A stretch of 64,000 nucleotides of DNA from Rhodovulum sulfidophilum (GTDB lineage Bacteria > Pseudomonadota > Alphaproteobacteria > Rhodobacterales > Rhodobacteraceae), in the NCBI GenBank assembly GCA_003241785.1, contig QFPW01000016.1:117328-181327 (forward strand), written 5' to 3'. The notes below the pieces were generated by a model. The model was not told where the DNA came from. It did no database searches and saw only the letters and a program-made list of their open reading frames with translations. A program made the translations under genes and the position numbers. Below are positions 33,947-42,799 of the stretch, piece by piece (the first letter of the stretch is position 1; each line of letters opens with the position of its first letter).

Positions 33947-34747
33947 ATGGACATGGTTTCGACGCGGGGCTGGCTCGGGATCGAGGGCGACGTCGCCGTC
34001 GTCACCGGCGCGGCGAGCGGCATCGGCAAGGGCATCGCCCGGGCGCTCTCCGAGGCGGGGGCGCGGGTCTTCATCCTCGACCTTCGCGCCGAGGCGGCGG
34101 AGGCCGCGGCCGGGGAGGTCGGCGGCGGCGCCGAGGGTCTCGGCTGCGACATGGGCGACCCGGCGGCGGTGGCCGCGGCGGCGGCGCGGGTCGGCCGCTG
34201 CGACATCCTCGTCAACAACGCGGGCGTGCTCCGGGGCGGGCCGCTCGCGGAGGTCTCGCCCGAGGACTGGAACCTGGTGCTCGGCGTCAATCTCGGCGGC
34301 TATCTGTCCGCCGCGCGAGCCTTCGGCGAGGGCATGCGCGCGCGGCGCAGGGGGGCGATCGTGCATGTCGCCTCGATCGCCGCGACCGAGCCACAGGCCT
34401 TCTCCGGCGCCTACAGCCCGTCAAAGGCCGCCGTCGCGATGCTGTCGCGCCAGCTCGCCTTCGAATGGGGCCCGGACGGGATCCGGTCCAACTCGGTCAG
34501 CCCGGGGATGATCCGCACGCCGCTCTCGGAGAGCTTCTATCAGGTCCCGGGCATCCTCGAGGCGCGCGAGGCCGTGGTGCCGATGCGCCGGGTCGGCGCG
34601 CCGGAGGACATCGCCAATGTCGCGGCCTTCCTCGCGAGCCCGCGGGCGGCCTATGTCAACGGCCAGGACATCGTCGTGGACGGCGGCTTCGCCCAGACGC
34701 TGATGGCCCACGTGCCGCGCCCGGGCCACGAGAAGGTGGGGGCATGA
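33947..34747 (+). CDS. SDR-family alcohol dehydrogenase A
   Basis: A 266-residue classical SDR with TGAASGIG (20-27), NNAG (90-93) and catalytic S143, Y156 and K160 (YSPSK), the full triad. GGAG lies 9 bases before the ATG at 33947. It overlaps the next SDR by ATGA. Predicted role: NAD-dependent oxidation of a ring hydroxyl made by the P450, for example trans-4-hydroxycyclohexanecarboxylate to the 4-oxo acid. Two tandem SDRs of this type occur in the described cyclohexanecarboxylate aromatization cluster. Confidence 0.88.
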   Translation: MDMVSTRGWLGIEGDVAVVTGAASGIGKGIARALSEAGARVFILDLRAEAAEAAAGEVGGGAEGLGCDMGDPAAVAAAAARVGRCDILVNNAGVLRGGPLAEVSPEDWNLVLGVNLGGYLSAARAFGEGMRARRRGAIVHVASIAATEPQAFSGAYSPSKAAVAMLSRQLAFEWGPDGIRSNSVSPGMIRTPLSESFYQVPGILEAREAVVPMRRVGAPEDIANVAAFLASPRAAYVNGQDIVVDGGFAQTLMAHVPRPGHEKVGA

Positions 34748-35520
34748 CCTCCGTCGTCGTGACCGGGGGCGGCGCGGGGATCGGCTGGGCCATCGCCCGC
34801 CTGTTCGCGGCGCGCGGAAGCCGGGTCGCGATCCTCGACCTCGACACGGACGCCGCGCGCGCCCGCGCGGCCGAGCTCGGCGCGAGCCATCTCGGCCTCG
34901 GCGGCGACGTCACCGACGAGGCCGCGGTCACGGAGGCGCTCGACCGCGCCGAGGTCGAATTCGGCGGCGTCGACGCGCTCGTGAACAACGCGGGCATCGG
35001 CGACAATCCGGCGCCCACCCTCGACCAGGGGCTCGACCGGTTCCGGCGCGTGCTCTCGGTCCATCTCGACGGCGCCTTCCTGATGAGCCGCGAGGCCGCG
35101 CGCCGGATGCTGCCGCGCGGCGGCGGGGCGATCGTCAACATCGCCTCGATCGCCGGGCTGGGCGGCATTCCGGGCCGCAACGCCTATGGCGCGGCCAAGG
35201 CCGGGATCATCGGCATGACCCGCGCCATGGCCTGCGAATGGGCGCCGAAGGGCCTGCGCGTCAACGCTGTCGCACCCGGCTATGTCGCGACCGAGCTCGT
35301 GGCGAAGCTCGAGGCCGACGGGGCGCTCGACCTCGACGCGATCCGGCGGCGCATCCCGATGGGCGCGCTTTCCGAACCCGAGGCGATCGCCGAGGCGGTC
35401 TTCTTCCTCGCCTCCGACGCCGCGCGCTACGTCACCGGCGCCGTCCTGCCCGTCGATGGCGGATGGAGCGCCTTCGGCGGCTTCGGCGACGCCCACCCCA
35501 GCCAAGGAGCGACGACATGA
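34744..35520 (+). CDS. SDR-family alcohol dehydrogenase B
   Basis: A 258-residue classical SDR with TGGGAGIG (7-14), NNAG (81-84) and catalytic S135, Y148 and K152 (YGAAK). It starts inside the previous stop (ATGA) and its own stop overlaps the next ATG (ATGA). It is clearly a paralogue of SDR A but not a near-identical copy, so the pair may serve cis and trans alcohols or act at different steps of the same pathway. Confidence 0.88.
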   Translation: MTSVVVTGGGAGIGWAIARLFAARGSRVAILDLDTDAARARAAELGASHLGLGGDVTDEAAVTEALDRAEVEFGGVDALVNNAGIGDNPAPTLDQGLDRFRRVLSVHLDGAFLMSREAARRMLPRGGGAIVNIASIAGLGGIPGRNAYGAAKAGIIGMTRAMACEWAPKGLRVNAVAPGYVATELVAKLEADGALDLDAIRRRIPMGALSEPEAIAEAVFFLASDAARYVTGAVLPVDGGWSAFGGFGDAHPSQGATT

Positions 35521-36323
35521 ACGCGGACGCCGCCGCCCTCGACAGCTACCCGACGCTTCACCTCGAGCCCGACGCGATCCTGGTCGCCGAGGGGATGAGC
35601 AAGCGGTTCGGCAATTTCCTCGCCGTGAGGGACGTGAACCTCAGCGTCCGCCGCGGCTCGATCCACGCGCTGATCGGGCCGAACGGCGCGGGCAAGACCA
35701 CCTGCTTCAACCTGCTCACCAAGTTCCTGATCCCGTCGAGCGGGACGATCCACTTCCGGGGCGAGGACATCACCCGGACCCCCGCCGCCGAGATCGCGCG
35801 CAAGGGGCTCGTGCGGTCGTTCCAGATCTCCTCGGTCTTTCCCCAGCTCACCGTGCTCGAGAACGTGCGCGTCGCGCTGCAGCGGCCCGAGCGGCTCGCG
35901 ACGCAGTTCTGGCTGCCGCGCGGCCGGCTGCGCGCGCTGAACGCCCGGGCCGAGGAGCTGGTCGAGGCCGTGGGGCTGAGCGCCTGGATCGGACACGCCG
36001 CCGCCGACCTCTCCTATGGCCGCAAGCGGGCGCTGGAGCTCGCGACCACGCTCGCGCTCGAACCCGAGCTCATGCTGCTCGACGAGCCGATGGCCGGGAT
36101 GGGCCACGAGGACATCCATCTCGTGACCGACCTCATCCGCCGGGTCGCGGTCGGCCGCACCGTGCTGATGGTCGAGCACAATCTCGGCGTCGTCGCCGAT
36201 CTCTGCGACCGCGTCACCGTGCTCCAGCGCGGCGAGATCCTCGCCGAGGGCACCTACGCCGAGGTCAGCGCGGATTCGCGCGTCCGCGCCGCCTATCTCG
36301 GGAGCGAAGAAGATGAAGATTGA
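35517..36323 (+). CDS. Liv-type ABC transporter ATP-binding protein (LivG family), second set
   Basis: A 268-residue ATPase with Walker A GPNGAGKT, signature LSYGRKRAL and Walker B LMLLDEP, the LivG pattern with a degenerate signature. About 20 extra residues precede the ATPase domain. AAGGAG lies upstream of the ATG at 35517, which overlaps the SDR B stop. With the LivF, LivH and LivM genes that follow it forms the second complete Liv transporter of the window. Confidence 0.92.
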   Translation: MNADAAALDSYPTLHLEPDAILVAEGMSKRFGNFLAVRDVNLSVRRGSIHALIGPNGAGKTTCFNLLTKFLIPSSGTIHFRGEDITRTPAAEIARKGLVRSFQISSVFPQLTVLENVRVALQRPERLATQFWLPRGRLRALNARAEELVEAVGLSAWIGHAAADLSYGRKRALELATTLALEPELMLLDEPMAGMGHEDIHLVTDLIRRVAVGRTVLMVEHNLGVVADLCDRVTVLQRGEILAEGTYAEVSADSRVRAAYLGSEEDED

Positions 36324-37035
36324 CCGCGCCGTCACCGCCCCCGCGCTGAGCGTCCGGGATCTCAAGGCCTGGTACGGCGAAAGCCAGGCGCTCCACGGCA
36401 TCGACCTCGACATCCCCAAGGGCGAGACCGTGGCCCTGCTCGGCCGCAACGGCGCGGGAAAGACCACGACGCTCCGCGCGATCCTCGGCCTCGTCGGGCG
36501 GCGCTCGGGCGAGGTGCGCGTCAACGGCGCGGACATCACGCGCACGCCGCTGCACCACATCGCGCGCACCGGTCTCGGCTTCGTGCCGGAGGACCGGGGG
36601 ATCTTCGCCGGCCTCTCGGTCGCGGAGAACCTCGCCCTGCCGCCGGTGGTGCGCGAGGGCGGCTGGACGCTCGAGGAGATCCACGAGGTCTTTCCGAACC
36701 TGCGGGAGCGCGCGGGCAGCCCGGGAACCAAGCTCTCGGGCGGCGAGCAGCAGATGCTCGCGATCGCGCGCGTGCTCCGGACCGGCGTCGACATCATCCT
36801 GCTCGACGAGCCGACCGAGGGCCTCGCGCCGGTGATCGTGCAGCGCATCGGCGACGTGATCCGCGCCCTGAAGGCGCGCGGCATGACGGTCGTGCTGGTC
36901 GAGCAGAACTTCCGCTTCGCCCGCCGCCTCGCGGACCGGTTCATCGTGCTCGAACACGGCGAGATCATCGGCCAGTTCACGGCCGAGGAGCTGCCCGGGC
37001 GCCGCGCGTGGCTCACGGAAATGCTCGGGGTGTGA
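36313..37035 (+). CDS. Liv-type ABC transporter ATP-binding protein (LivF family), second set
   Basis: A 240-residue ATPase with Walker A GRNGAGKT, signature LSGGEQQM and Walker B IILLDEP. It overlaps the LivG gene by 11 bases. After its stop comes a 121-base GC-rich gap before the permease genes, with no clear terminator. Confidence 0.92.
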   Translation: MKIDRAVTAPALSVRDLKAWYGESQALHGIDLDIPKGETVALLGRNGAGKTTTLRAILGLVGRRSGEVRVNGADITRTPLHHIARTGLGFVPEDRGIFAGLSVAENLALPPVVREGGWTLEEIHEVFPNLRERAGSPGTKLSGGEQQMLAIARVLRTGVDIILLDEPTEGLAPVIVQRIGDVIRALKARGMTVVLVEQNFRFARRLADRFIVLEHGEIIGQFTAEELPGRRAWLTEMLGV

Positions 37036-37156
37036 GGAGCGGAGGCGGCCGCGCGAGCGCGGCGGGGGCGAGGACGCCCCGAGGAGAACAGGCTCCGGGG
37101 CGGAAGCGCCGAACCCGGACGAGACCCGGCGCGCGCGCCGCGAGGAGGAACACGCG

Positions 37157-38041
37157 ATGACGACGATATTCGGCGTACCCACGGCCGCGCTTTTCGGCCA
37201 GATCATGATCGGGCTGATCAACGGCTCGTTCTACGCGCTCCTGAGCCTCGGGCTCGCGGTGATCTTCGGCATGTTGCGGGTGATCAACTTCGCCCATGGC
37301 GCGCAATACATGCTCGGCGCCTTCTTCGCCTGGATGCTGCTCACCTGGGCCGGGATCGGCTTCTGGGGCGCGCTCATCCTCGCGCCGCTTCTGGTGGGGC
37401 TGGTCGCCGCGGCGCTGGAGCGGCTGCTCATCCGGCGGACCTACCAGCTCGACCATCTCTACGGGCTGCTTCTGACCTTCGGCCTCGCCCTCATCATCGA
37501 GGGCGGCTTCCGCCACGTCTTCGGCTCGACCGGCAATTCCTACCCGACGCCCCCGGCGCTGACAGGGGCGCTCAATCTCGGCTTCATGTTCCTGCCCACC
37601 TATCGCGGCTTCGTCATCCTCGCCTCGCTCGCCGTCTGCGTCGCGGTCTGGTTCCTGATCGAGCGCACCAAGCTCGGCTCCTACCTGCGCGCGGCGACCG
37701 AGAGCCCGAAGCTGGTGCAGGTCTTCGGCATCAACGTGCCGCTCCTCATGACGCTCACCTACGCGCTCGGCGCGGGGCTCGCCGGGCTCGCGGGCGTGCT
37801 CGCCGCGCCGATGTACCAGGTGAGCCCGCTCATGGGGCAGAACATGATCATCGTCGTCTTCGCGGTGGTGGTGATCGGCGGCATGGGCTCGATCCTCGGC
37901 GCGATCGCGACCGGCTACATCCTCGGCCTGGTCGAGGGGCTGACCCGGGTCTTCTACCCCGAGGCCTCGGCGACGGTCATCTTCCTCGTCATGGCCATCG
38001 TCCTCCTGATCCGCCCCGCGGGGCTTTTCGGCCGGGCCTGA
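37157..38041 (+). CDS. Liv-type ABC transporter permease (LivH family), second set
   Basis: A 294-residue permease with the LivH-type N-terminal motif (LGLAVIFGMLRVINFAHGAQ) and a late GGMGSILGAIATGYILG loop. AGGAGG lies 6-10 bases before the ATG. It should pair with the LivM protein encoded 34 bases downstream. Confidence 0.92.
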   Translation: MTTIFGVPTAALFGQIMIGLINGSFYALLSLGLAVIFGMLRVINFAHGAQYMLGAFFAWMLLTWAGIGFWGALILAPLLVGLVAAALERLLIRRTYQLDHLYGLLLTFGLALIIEGGFRHVFGSTGNSYPTPPALTGALNLGFMFLPTYRGFVILASLAVCVAVWFLIERTKLGSYLRAATESPKLVQVFGINVPLLMTLTYALGAGLAGLAGVLAAPMYQVSPLMGQNMIIVVFAVVVIGGMGSILGAIATGYILGLVEGLTRVFYPEASATVIFLVMAIVLLIRPAGLFGRA

Positions 38042-38075
38042 GACCCGCGCGCCAACCAGATCCAGGGAGCAACCC

Positions 38076-39077
38076 ATGTCCACCATCACCACGAGCCCGC
38101 CGCGCGCCGCCGAGCCGCTTCCCCGGGGCGAGATCGCCACCGACCACGCCGACGGCAAGGCGCTCCTGATCGGCGCCGCCGTGCTCGCCGTGCTCGCCTT
38201 GGCGCCGCTCGCCATCTATCCCGTGTTCCTGATGAAGGCGCTCTGCTTCGCGCTCTTCGCCGCGGCGTTCAACCTGCTGCTCGGCTACGTCGGCCTGCTC
38301 TCCTTCGGCCACGCGGTCTTCTTCGGCGGGGCGGCCTATATCACCGCCCATACCGCGAAGGTCTGGGGGCTGACCCCCGAACTCGCGATCCTGCTCGGCG
38401 TGGCCTTCGCCGCCGCGCTCGGCCTGCTGATCGGCGCGCTCGCGATCCGGCGGCAGGGGATCTATTTCGCGATGGTCACGCTCTCGCTCGGCCAGCTGGT
38501 CTATTTCTTCTTCCTGCAGGCGCCCTTCACCCATGGCGAGGACGGGATCCAGTCGGTGCCGCGCGGCGATCTCTTCGGCCTCATCTCGCTCGAGCCGACG
38601 ATGAACCTCTATTACTTCGTCCTCGCCGTCTTCGCCCTCGGCATGGCCTTCCTGTGGCGCGTGGTCCATTCGCCCTTCGGCGCGATCCTGACGGCGGTGC
38701 GCGAGAACGAGGACCGCGCGACCTCGCTCGGCTATTCGGTCGCGCGCTACAAGCTCGCAGCCTTCGTGATCAGCGCCGCGGTCGCGGGCCTCGCCGGCGC
38801 GACCAAGGTCTTCGTCTTCCAGCTCGCCACGCTCACCGACGTGGGCTGGCAGATGTCGGGCGAGGTCATCCTGATGACGCTCCTCGGCGGGCTCGGCACC
38901 TTCGCGGGACCGGCGGTCGGAGGGGCGGTGATCCTCGCGCTGCAGAACTATCTCGCCGGATCCGCGGTGCCGATCACCGTCGTCATCGGCACGATCTTCG
39001 TCGCCTGCGTGCTATTGTTCCGCCGCGGCGTCGTGGGCGAGATCATCCATCACCTCGGCCGGCGCGCCGGCAAGTAA
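38076..39077 (+). CDS. Liv-type ABC transporter permease (LivM family), second set
   Basis: A 333-residue permease with an unusually long hydrophilic N-terminus (about 25 residues), then the LivM pattern NLLLGYVGLLSFGHAVFFGG and a GGLGTFAGPAVGG loop near the end. It closes the transporter and is followed after 17 bases by pobA, so uptake and ring hydroxylation are co-transcribed. Confidence 0.92.
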   Translation: MSTITTSPPRAAEPLPRGEIATDHADGKALLIGAAVLAVLALAPLAIYPVFLMKALCFALFAAAFNLLLGYVGLLSFGHAVFFGGAAYITAHTAKVWGLTPELAILLGVAFAAALGLLIGALAIRRQGIYFAMVTLSLGQLVYFFFLQAPFTHGEDGIQSVPRGDLFGLISLEPTMNLYYFVLAVFALGMAFLWRVVHSPFGAILTAVRENEDRATSLGYSVARYKLAAFVISAAVAGLAGATKVFVFQLATLTDVGWQMSGEVILMTLLGGLGTFAGPAVGGAVILALQNYLAGSAVPITVVIGTIFVACVLLFRRGVVGEIIHHLGRRAGK

Positions 39078-39094
39078 GACAATCGGAGAACATC

Positions 39095-40267
39095 ATGCGC
39101 ACCCAGGTCGCGATCATCGGCTCAGGGCCCTCCGGGCTTCTCCTCGGCCGCCTCCTGACCCTCGCGGGGATCGACAATGTGATCCTCGACCGCGTCGGCC
39201 GGGACTACATTCTCGGCCGGGTCCGCGCCGGCGTGCTCGAGCAGGGCATGGTCGAGATGATGCGCGAGGCCGAGGCCGCCGAGCGGCTCGACGCCGAGGG
39301 CCTGCCGCACGACGGGTTCGACATCGCGCTGAACGGCGGGCTCAGCCATATCGACCTCGCCGGGCTGACCGGCGGCAAGCGGGTGGTGATCTACGGCCAG
39401 ACCGAGGTCACCCGCGACCTGATGGACAAGCGCGACGCGGACGGCGCGCCGACGGTCTACGACGCGGAGCATGTCGCGCCGCGCGACTTCGACGGCGACC
39501 ATCCCTGGATCAGCTACGAGAAGGACGGGGTGTCGCACCGCGTCGACGCCGATTTCATCATCGGCTGCGACGGGTTCCACGGGCCCTCGCGCAAGGCCGC
39601 GCCGCCGAAGGCGATCGAGACCTTCGAGCGGGTCTATCCCTTCGGCTGGCTCGGCCTGCTGGCCGAGGTGCCGCCGGCGCGGCATGAGCTCGTCTACGGC
39701 AAGCATGCCCGGGGCTTCTCGCTCTGCTCGATGCGCTCCGAGACCCGCAGCCGCTATTATCTCCAGGTGCCGCTGACCGATCAGGTCGAGAACTGGTCCG
39801 ACGACGCCTTCTGGGACGAATTGCGCCGCCGCCTGCCCGAGGAGGTCGCCGACGCCGTCGTCACCGGCCCCTCCTTCGAGAAATCGATCGCGCCGCTGCG
39901 CTCCTTCGTGACCGAGCCGATGCGCTTCGGCCGGCTGTTCCTCGCCGGCGACGCCGCGCATATCGTGCCCCCGACCGGCGCCAAAGGGCTGAACCTCGCC
40001 GCCTCGGACATCCGCTATCTCTTCGACGGTCTGCGCGAATTCTACGCGGAGGGCTCCTCGGCCGGGCTCGACGCCTATTCCGAGCGGGCGCTGGCGCGGA
40101 TCTGGAAGGCCGAGCGGTTCAGCTGGTGGATGACCACGATGCTGCACACTTTCGCCGAGGACGATGCCTTCGGCCGCCGCGTCCACGACGCCGAGCTGAC
40201 CTACACCCTCTCCTCGAACGCCGCCCGGACCGCTCTCGCCGAGAACTACGTCGGCCTGCCGTATTGA
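39095..40267 (+). CDS. pobA: 4-hydroxybenzoate 3-monooxygenase
   Basis: A 390-residue class A flavin monooxygenase that hydroxylates 4-hydroxybenzoate to protocatechuate using NAD(P)H and oxygen. FAD motifs: GSGPSG (9-14), the GCDGFHG motif (157-163) and GDAAHIVPPTGAKG later. The substrate-contact residues of the Pseudomonas enzyme fall at identical numbers here: Y201, S212, R214, R220 and Y385, so the substrate assignment is strong. The ATG at 39095 has CGGAG 6 bases upstream. It anchors the pathway: whatever the P450, SDRs and KstD-like enzyme do, the product reaching this point should be 4-hydroxybenzoate. No protocatechuate ring-cleavage gene is in the window. Confidence 0.97.
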   Translation: MRTQVAIIGSGPSGLLLGRLLTLAGIDNVILDRVGRDYILGRVRAGVLEQGMVEMMREAEAAERLDAEGLPHDGFDIALNGGLSHIDLAGLTGGKRVVIYGQTEVTRDLMDKRDADGAPTVYDAEHVAPRDFDGDHPWISYEKDGVSHRVDADFIIGCDGFHGPSRKAAPPKAIETFERVYPFGWLGLLAEVPPARHELVYGKHARGFSLCSMRSETRSRYYLQVPLTDQVENWSDDAFWDELRRRLPEEVADAVVTGPSFEKSIAPLRSFVTEPMRFGRLFLAGDAAHIVPPTGAKGLNLAASDIRYLFDGLREFYAEGSSAGLDAYSERALARIWKAERFSWWMTTMLHTFAEDDAFGRRVHDAELTYTLSSNAARTALAENYVGLPY

Positions 40268-40277
40268 GGACGCCGCG

Positions 40278-40877
40278 ATGATCTTCGAATGGCGCGTCTA
40301 CCGCTTCACCCCGGGCCGGGCGACCGAATACCTCGCGAGCTTCGAGCGCGAGGGGCTTTCGCTCGTCACGCGGCATCTGCCGATGCTGGGCTACTGGCTG
40401 ACGGAGTGCGGCGAGCTCAACACGCTTCACCATCTCTGGGTGTACCGGGACCTCGCCGACCGGGTTGCTCGCCGCGTCCGGCTCGCGGCGGACGACGAAT
40501 GGACCCGCGGCTTCGGACCGCGCGCCTTCCCGATGATCGAGCACCAGCGGAGCCGGCTGCTCGAAGTCGTCGCCGGCTCCCCCCGGCTCGACGCGGCGAC
40601 CTCGGCGGCGACGGAGGCGGCGGGCCCGCCGCCCACGGCCTCCGCCGGCAACCTGGTCCTTGGCTCCTGGTCGGCGCTCGAGACCGGGCGGGGGGAGTTC
40701 GACGCGGTCGCGCCCGGGACGGAGACGGTCGCGATCTGGCGCGTTCTCGCGGGCGAGGGCCCGGGTGATTACATGCGGCTGACGCGCGCGGAGACGGCGG
40801 AGGAATTTCCCCTCGCGAACCGATCCGGCCAATCCTGCGACCTGATGCGGCCAGCGCGCTTCTCGCCCCTCGGCTAG
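40278..40877 (+). CDS. NIPSNAP family protein
   Basis: A 199-residue protein whose first 100 residues match the NIPSNAP ferredoxin-like fold (a dimeric alpha/beta barrel; MIFEWRVYRFTPGRATEY, then LHHLWVYRDLADR). The second half, with an Ala/Pro-rich linker at about 100-125, looks like a degenerate second copy of the fold. It starts 10 bases after pobA and ends the operon. Biochemical roles of bacterial NIPSNAP proteins are poorly known; by position it serves the ring-acid pathway. Confidence 0.72.
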   Translation: MIFEWRVYRFTPGRATEYLASFEREGLSLVTRHLPMLGYWLTECGELNTLHHLWVYRDLADRVARRVRLAADDEWTRGFGPRAFPMIEHQRSRLLEVVAGSPRLDAATSAATEAAGPPPTASAGNLVLGSWSALETGRGEFDAVAPGTETVAIWRVLAGEGPGDYMRLTRAETAEEFPLANRSGQSCDLMRPARFSPLG

Positions 40878-40904
40878 CCGCCGTCCGCCCCGTCGCGGGA
40901 AAGC

Positions 40905-40933
40905 CCGGCGGGCGGCTCTCGCCCGCCCGCCGG
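40905..40933. terminator. Hairpin between convergent operons
   Basis: CCGGCGGGCGG (40905-40915) pairs perfectly with CCGCCCGCCGG (40923-40933) over a 7-base loop, an 11-base GC stem exactly between the ends of the NIPSNAP gene and the convergent permease gene. No T run follows on the plus strand; on the minus strand a short CTTTCCC follows. It may act in both directions. Confidence 0.6.
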
Positions 40934-40937
40934 CGCG

Positions 40938-41858
40938 TCAGCGCCGCACGTCCATCGCCTGGCGCAGTCCGTCGCTCAGCATCGCGAAGCAGAGCGACGT
41001 GACGATGATGCAGAGCCCGGGCAGAAGCGTGACCAGCGGCTGGGAATAGATCGCGGTGCGCAGCCCGCTCAGCATGAGCCCCCATTCGGGATCCGGCGGC
41101 TGGGTCCCGAGGCCGAGGAAGGACAGCCCCGAGGCGAGGATCATCGCGAGGCTGATGAGCCCGGTGGCGAAGACGAAGATCGGGCCGAGCACGTTCGGGA
41201 GCACATGCACGCGGATGATGCTGACCGGGCCCGCGCCGCTGGCGCGCGCCGCCTCGACATAGTCCATCCCGCGCTGGCCGGTCGCGGCGCTCTCGGCGAC
41301 GCGCGTGATCTGGGGAATGAAGACCAGCGTCATCGAGATGACCGCGTTCAGCGCGCCCGAGCCGAGCGATCCGCTGATCGCCGCGGCGAGCAGCACCGAG
41401 GGGAAGGCGTAGAACACATCGGTCACGCGCATGATGACCATGTTGGTCCGCCCGCCCGCGTAGCCCGCGACCACGCCGAGGAAGCCGCCGATCACGAAGG
41501 CGATGACCACCGGCGCGATGCCGAGCAGCCAGGAGAGCCGTCCGCCATAGATGAGGCGCGACAGCATGTCCCGCCCGATGTCGTCGGTGCCGAGCGGATG
41601 CGAGGGCGTGCCGATCGGCTTCAGCCTGGCGAGCATGCTGCTCGCATAGGGGTCGTGCGGGGCGAAGACCGGGGCGAAGACGATGACGACCAGCATCGCG
41701 AGAAGCACGAGGCCGCTCAGGACCGCCACCCGGTCGCGCAGCAGCTGGCGGAGCACCAGGCTCCAGTAGCCGGGTTCGGGAAACGGGTCCGCGGCGCCGG
41801 CGGTGTCTTCGGGCGGGATCATCGGCCGCGGTTCCGTCGCGTTCGGTCGCATGGTCAT
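40938..41858 (-). CDS. Peptide/nickel-type ABC transporter permease (DppC family)
   Basis: A 306-residue permease with a hydrophilic N-terminus, about six hydrophobic segments and the DppC-type loop (EAARASGAGPVSIIRVHVLPN). Ends the minus-strand operon that starts at the cupin gene 47920. Its ATG overlaps the DppB stop (ATGA). Confidence 0.93.
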   Translation of the reverse strand: MTMRPNATEPRPMIPPEDTAGAADPFPEPGYWSLVLRQLLRDRVAVLSGLVLLAMLVVIVFAPVFAPHDPYASSMLARLKPIGTPSHPLGTDDIGRDMLSRLIYGGRLSWLLGIAPVVIAFVIGGFLGVVAGYAGGRTNMVIMRVTDVFYAFPSVLLAAAISGSLGSGALNAVISMTLVFIPQITRVAESAATGQRGMDYVEAARASGAGPVSIIRVHVLPNVLGPIFVFATGLISLAMILASGLSFLGLGTQPPDPEWGLMLSGLRTAIYSQPLVTLLPGLCIIVTSLCFAMLSDGLRQAMDVRR

Positions 41859-42799
41859 GACCGGCTGAAGCGCGGATCGATCGCCGCCTGAACGAGGTCG
41901 ACCGCGAGGTTGAGCAGCACGAAGAAGAGCGCGAGCAGCAGGGTCGTCGCCTGCAGCATGGGAATGTCGCGCTGCGCGATCGCGGTGTTGAGCAGGAAGC
42001 CGGTGCCGGGCCAGCTGAACACCGTCTCGACCAGCACCGAGCCGCCCATGAGCTGGCCGAGCTGGAGCCCCGCCACGGCCAGCACCCCGGGAGCCGCGTT
42101 CTTCGCGACATGGGCGACGATCGCGCCCCGCAGCATGCCCTTGCTGCGCAGCGTGGTGACGAATTCCTGGTTCAGGATCTCGACCGCGCCGCCGCGCACC
42201 GCGCGCGCCACCATGCCCATCGGGATGGTCGCGAGCGCGAGGGCGGGCAGGATCAGCGCCTGGAGATGCGCGGCGTCCCAGGCCCAGGGGCCGGGGCCGG
42301 CGCCCATCGAGGGCAGCCAGTTCAGGAGCACGCTGAAGACGATGATGAGCGCCATCCCGACCCAGTAGTTCGGAACCGCGAGCGCGAGCGCCGAGACCCC
42401 GACCAGCAGCCGGTCGACCGCGCTTCCCGCCGTCGCCGCCGAAAGCGTTCCGAGCAGCGCGCCGCCGAGGAAGGCGATCAGCGCGGCCGCCAGCGCGAGG
42501 CGCAGCGTATAGGCAGCCGCGGCGAGCAGGTCGGGCAGGACCGGGCGCCCCGTCGCGAGCGAGAGGCCGAAGTCGCCCCGCAGCACGTTCGAGAGCCAGA
42601 AGAGGTACTGCACCGGCAGCGGCCGGTCGAGGCCATAGGCGGCGCGCACCTGCTCGACCACGTCGCGCGGCGCGTCCGGGGGCACGATGGCGCTGATCGG
42701 ATCGCCGGGGGCGATATGGACGAGCAGGAAGCAGATCAGGCTGACGCCGAGGGCGATCGGCAACGTGTAGAGCACGCGCCGGAGGGCATAGAGCATCAT
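41855..42799 (-). CDS. Peptide/nickel-type ABC transporter permease (DppB family)
   Basis: A 314-residue permease with the DppB N-terminal pattern (RRVLYTLPIALGVSLICFLLVHIAPGDP) here split by its usual first helix and a later TLRSKGMLRGAIVAHVAKNA loop. The ATG at 42799 overlaps the ATPase stop (ATGA); the open frame upstream to 42850 lies inside that ATPase gene and is not used. Confidence 0.92.
   Translation of the reverse strand: MMLYALRRVLYTLPIALGVSLICFLLVHIAPGDPISAIVPPDAPRDVVEQVRAAYGLDRPLPVQYLFWLSNVLRGDFGLSLATGRPVLPDLLAAAAYTLRLALAAALIAFLGGALLGTLSAATAGSAVDRLLVGVSALALAVPNYWVGMALIIVFSVLLNWLPSMGAGPGPWAWDAAHLQALILPALALATIPMGMVARAVRGGAVEILNQEFVTTLRSKGMLRGAIVAHVAKNAAPGVLAVAGLQLGQLMGGSVLVETVFSWPGTGFLLNTAIAQRDIPMLQATTLLLALFFVLLNLAVDLVQAAIDPRFSRS

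Noticed and set aside
37036..37156. Possible break of the second Liv operon at the 121-base gap
   Set aside because: No terminator-like hairpin with T run and no clear promoter; the permeases complete the ATPase pair, so one transcript is more likely.
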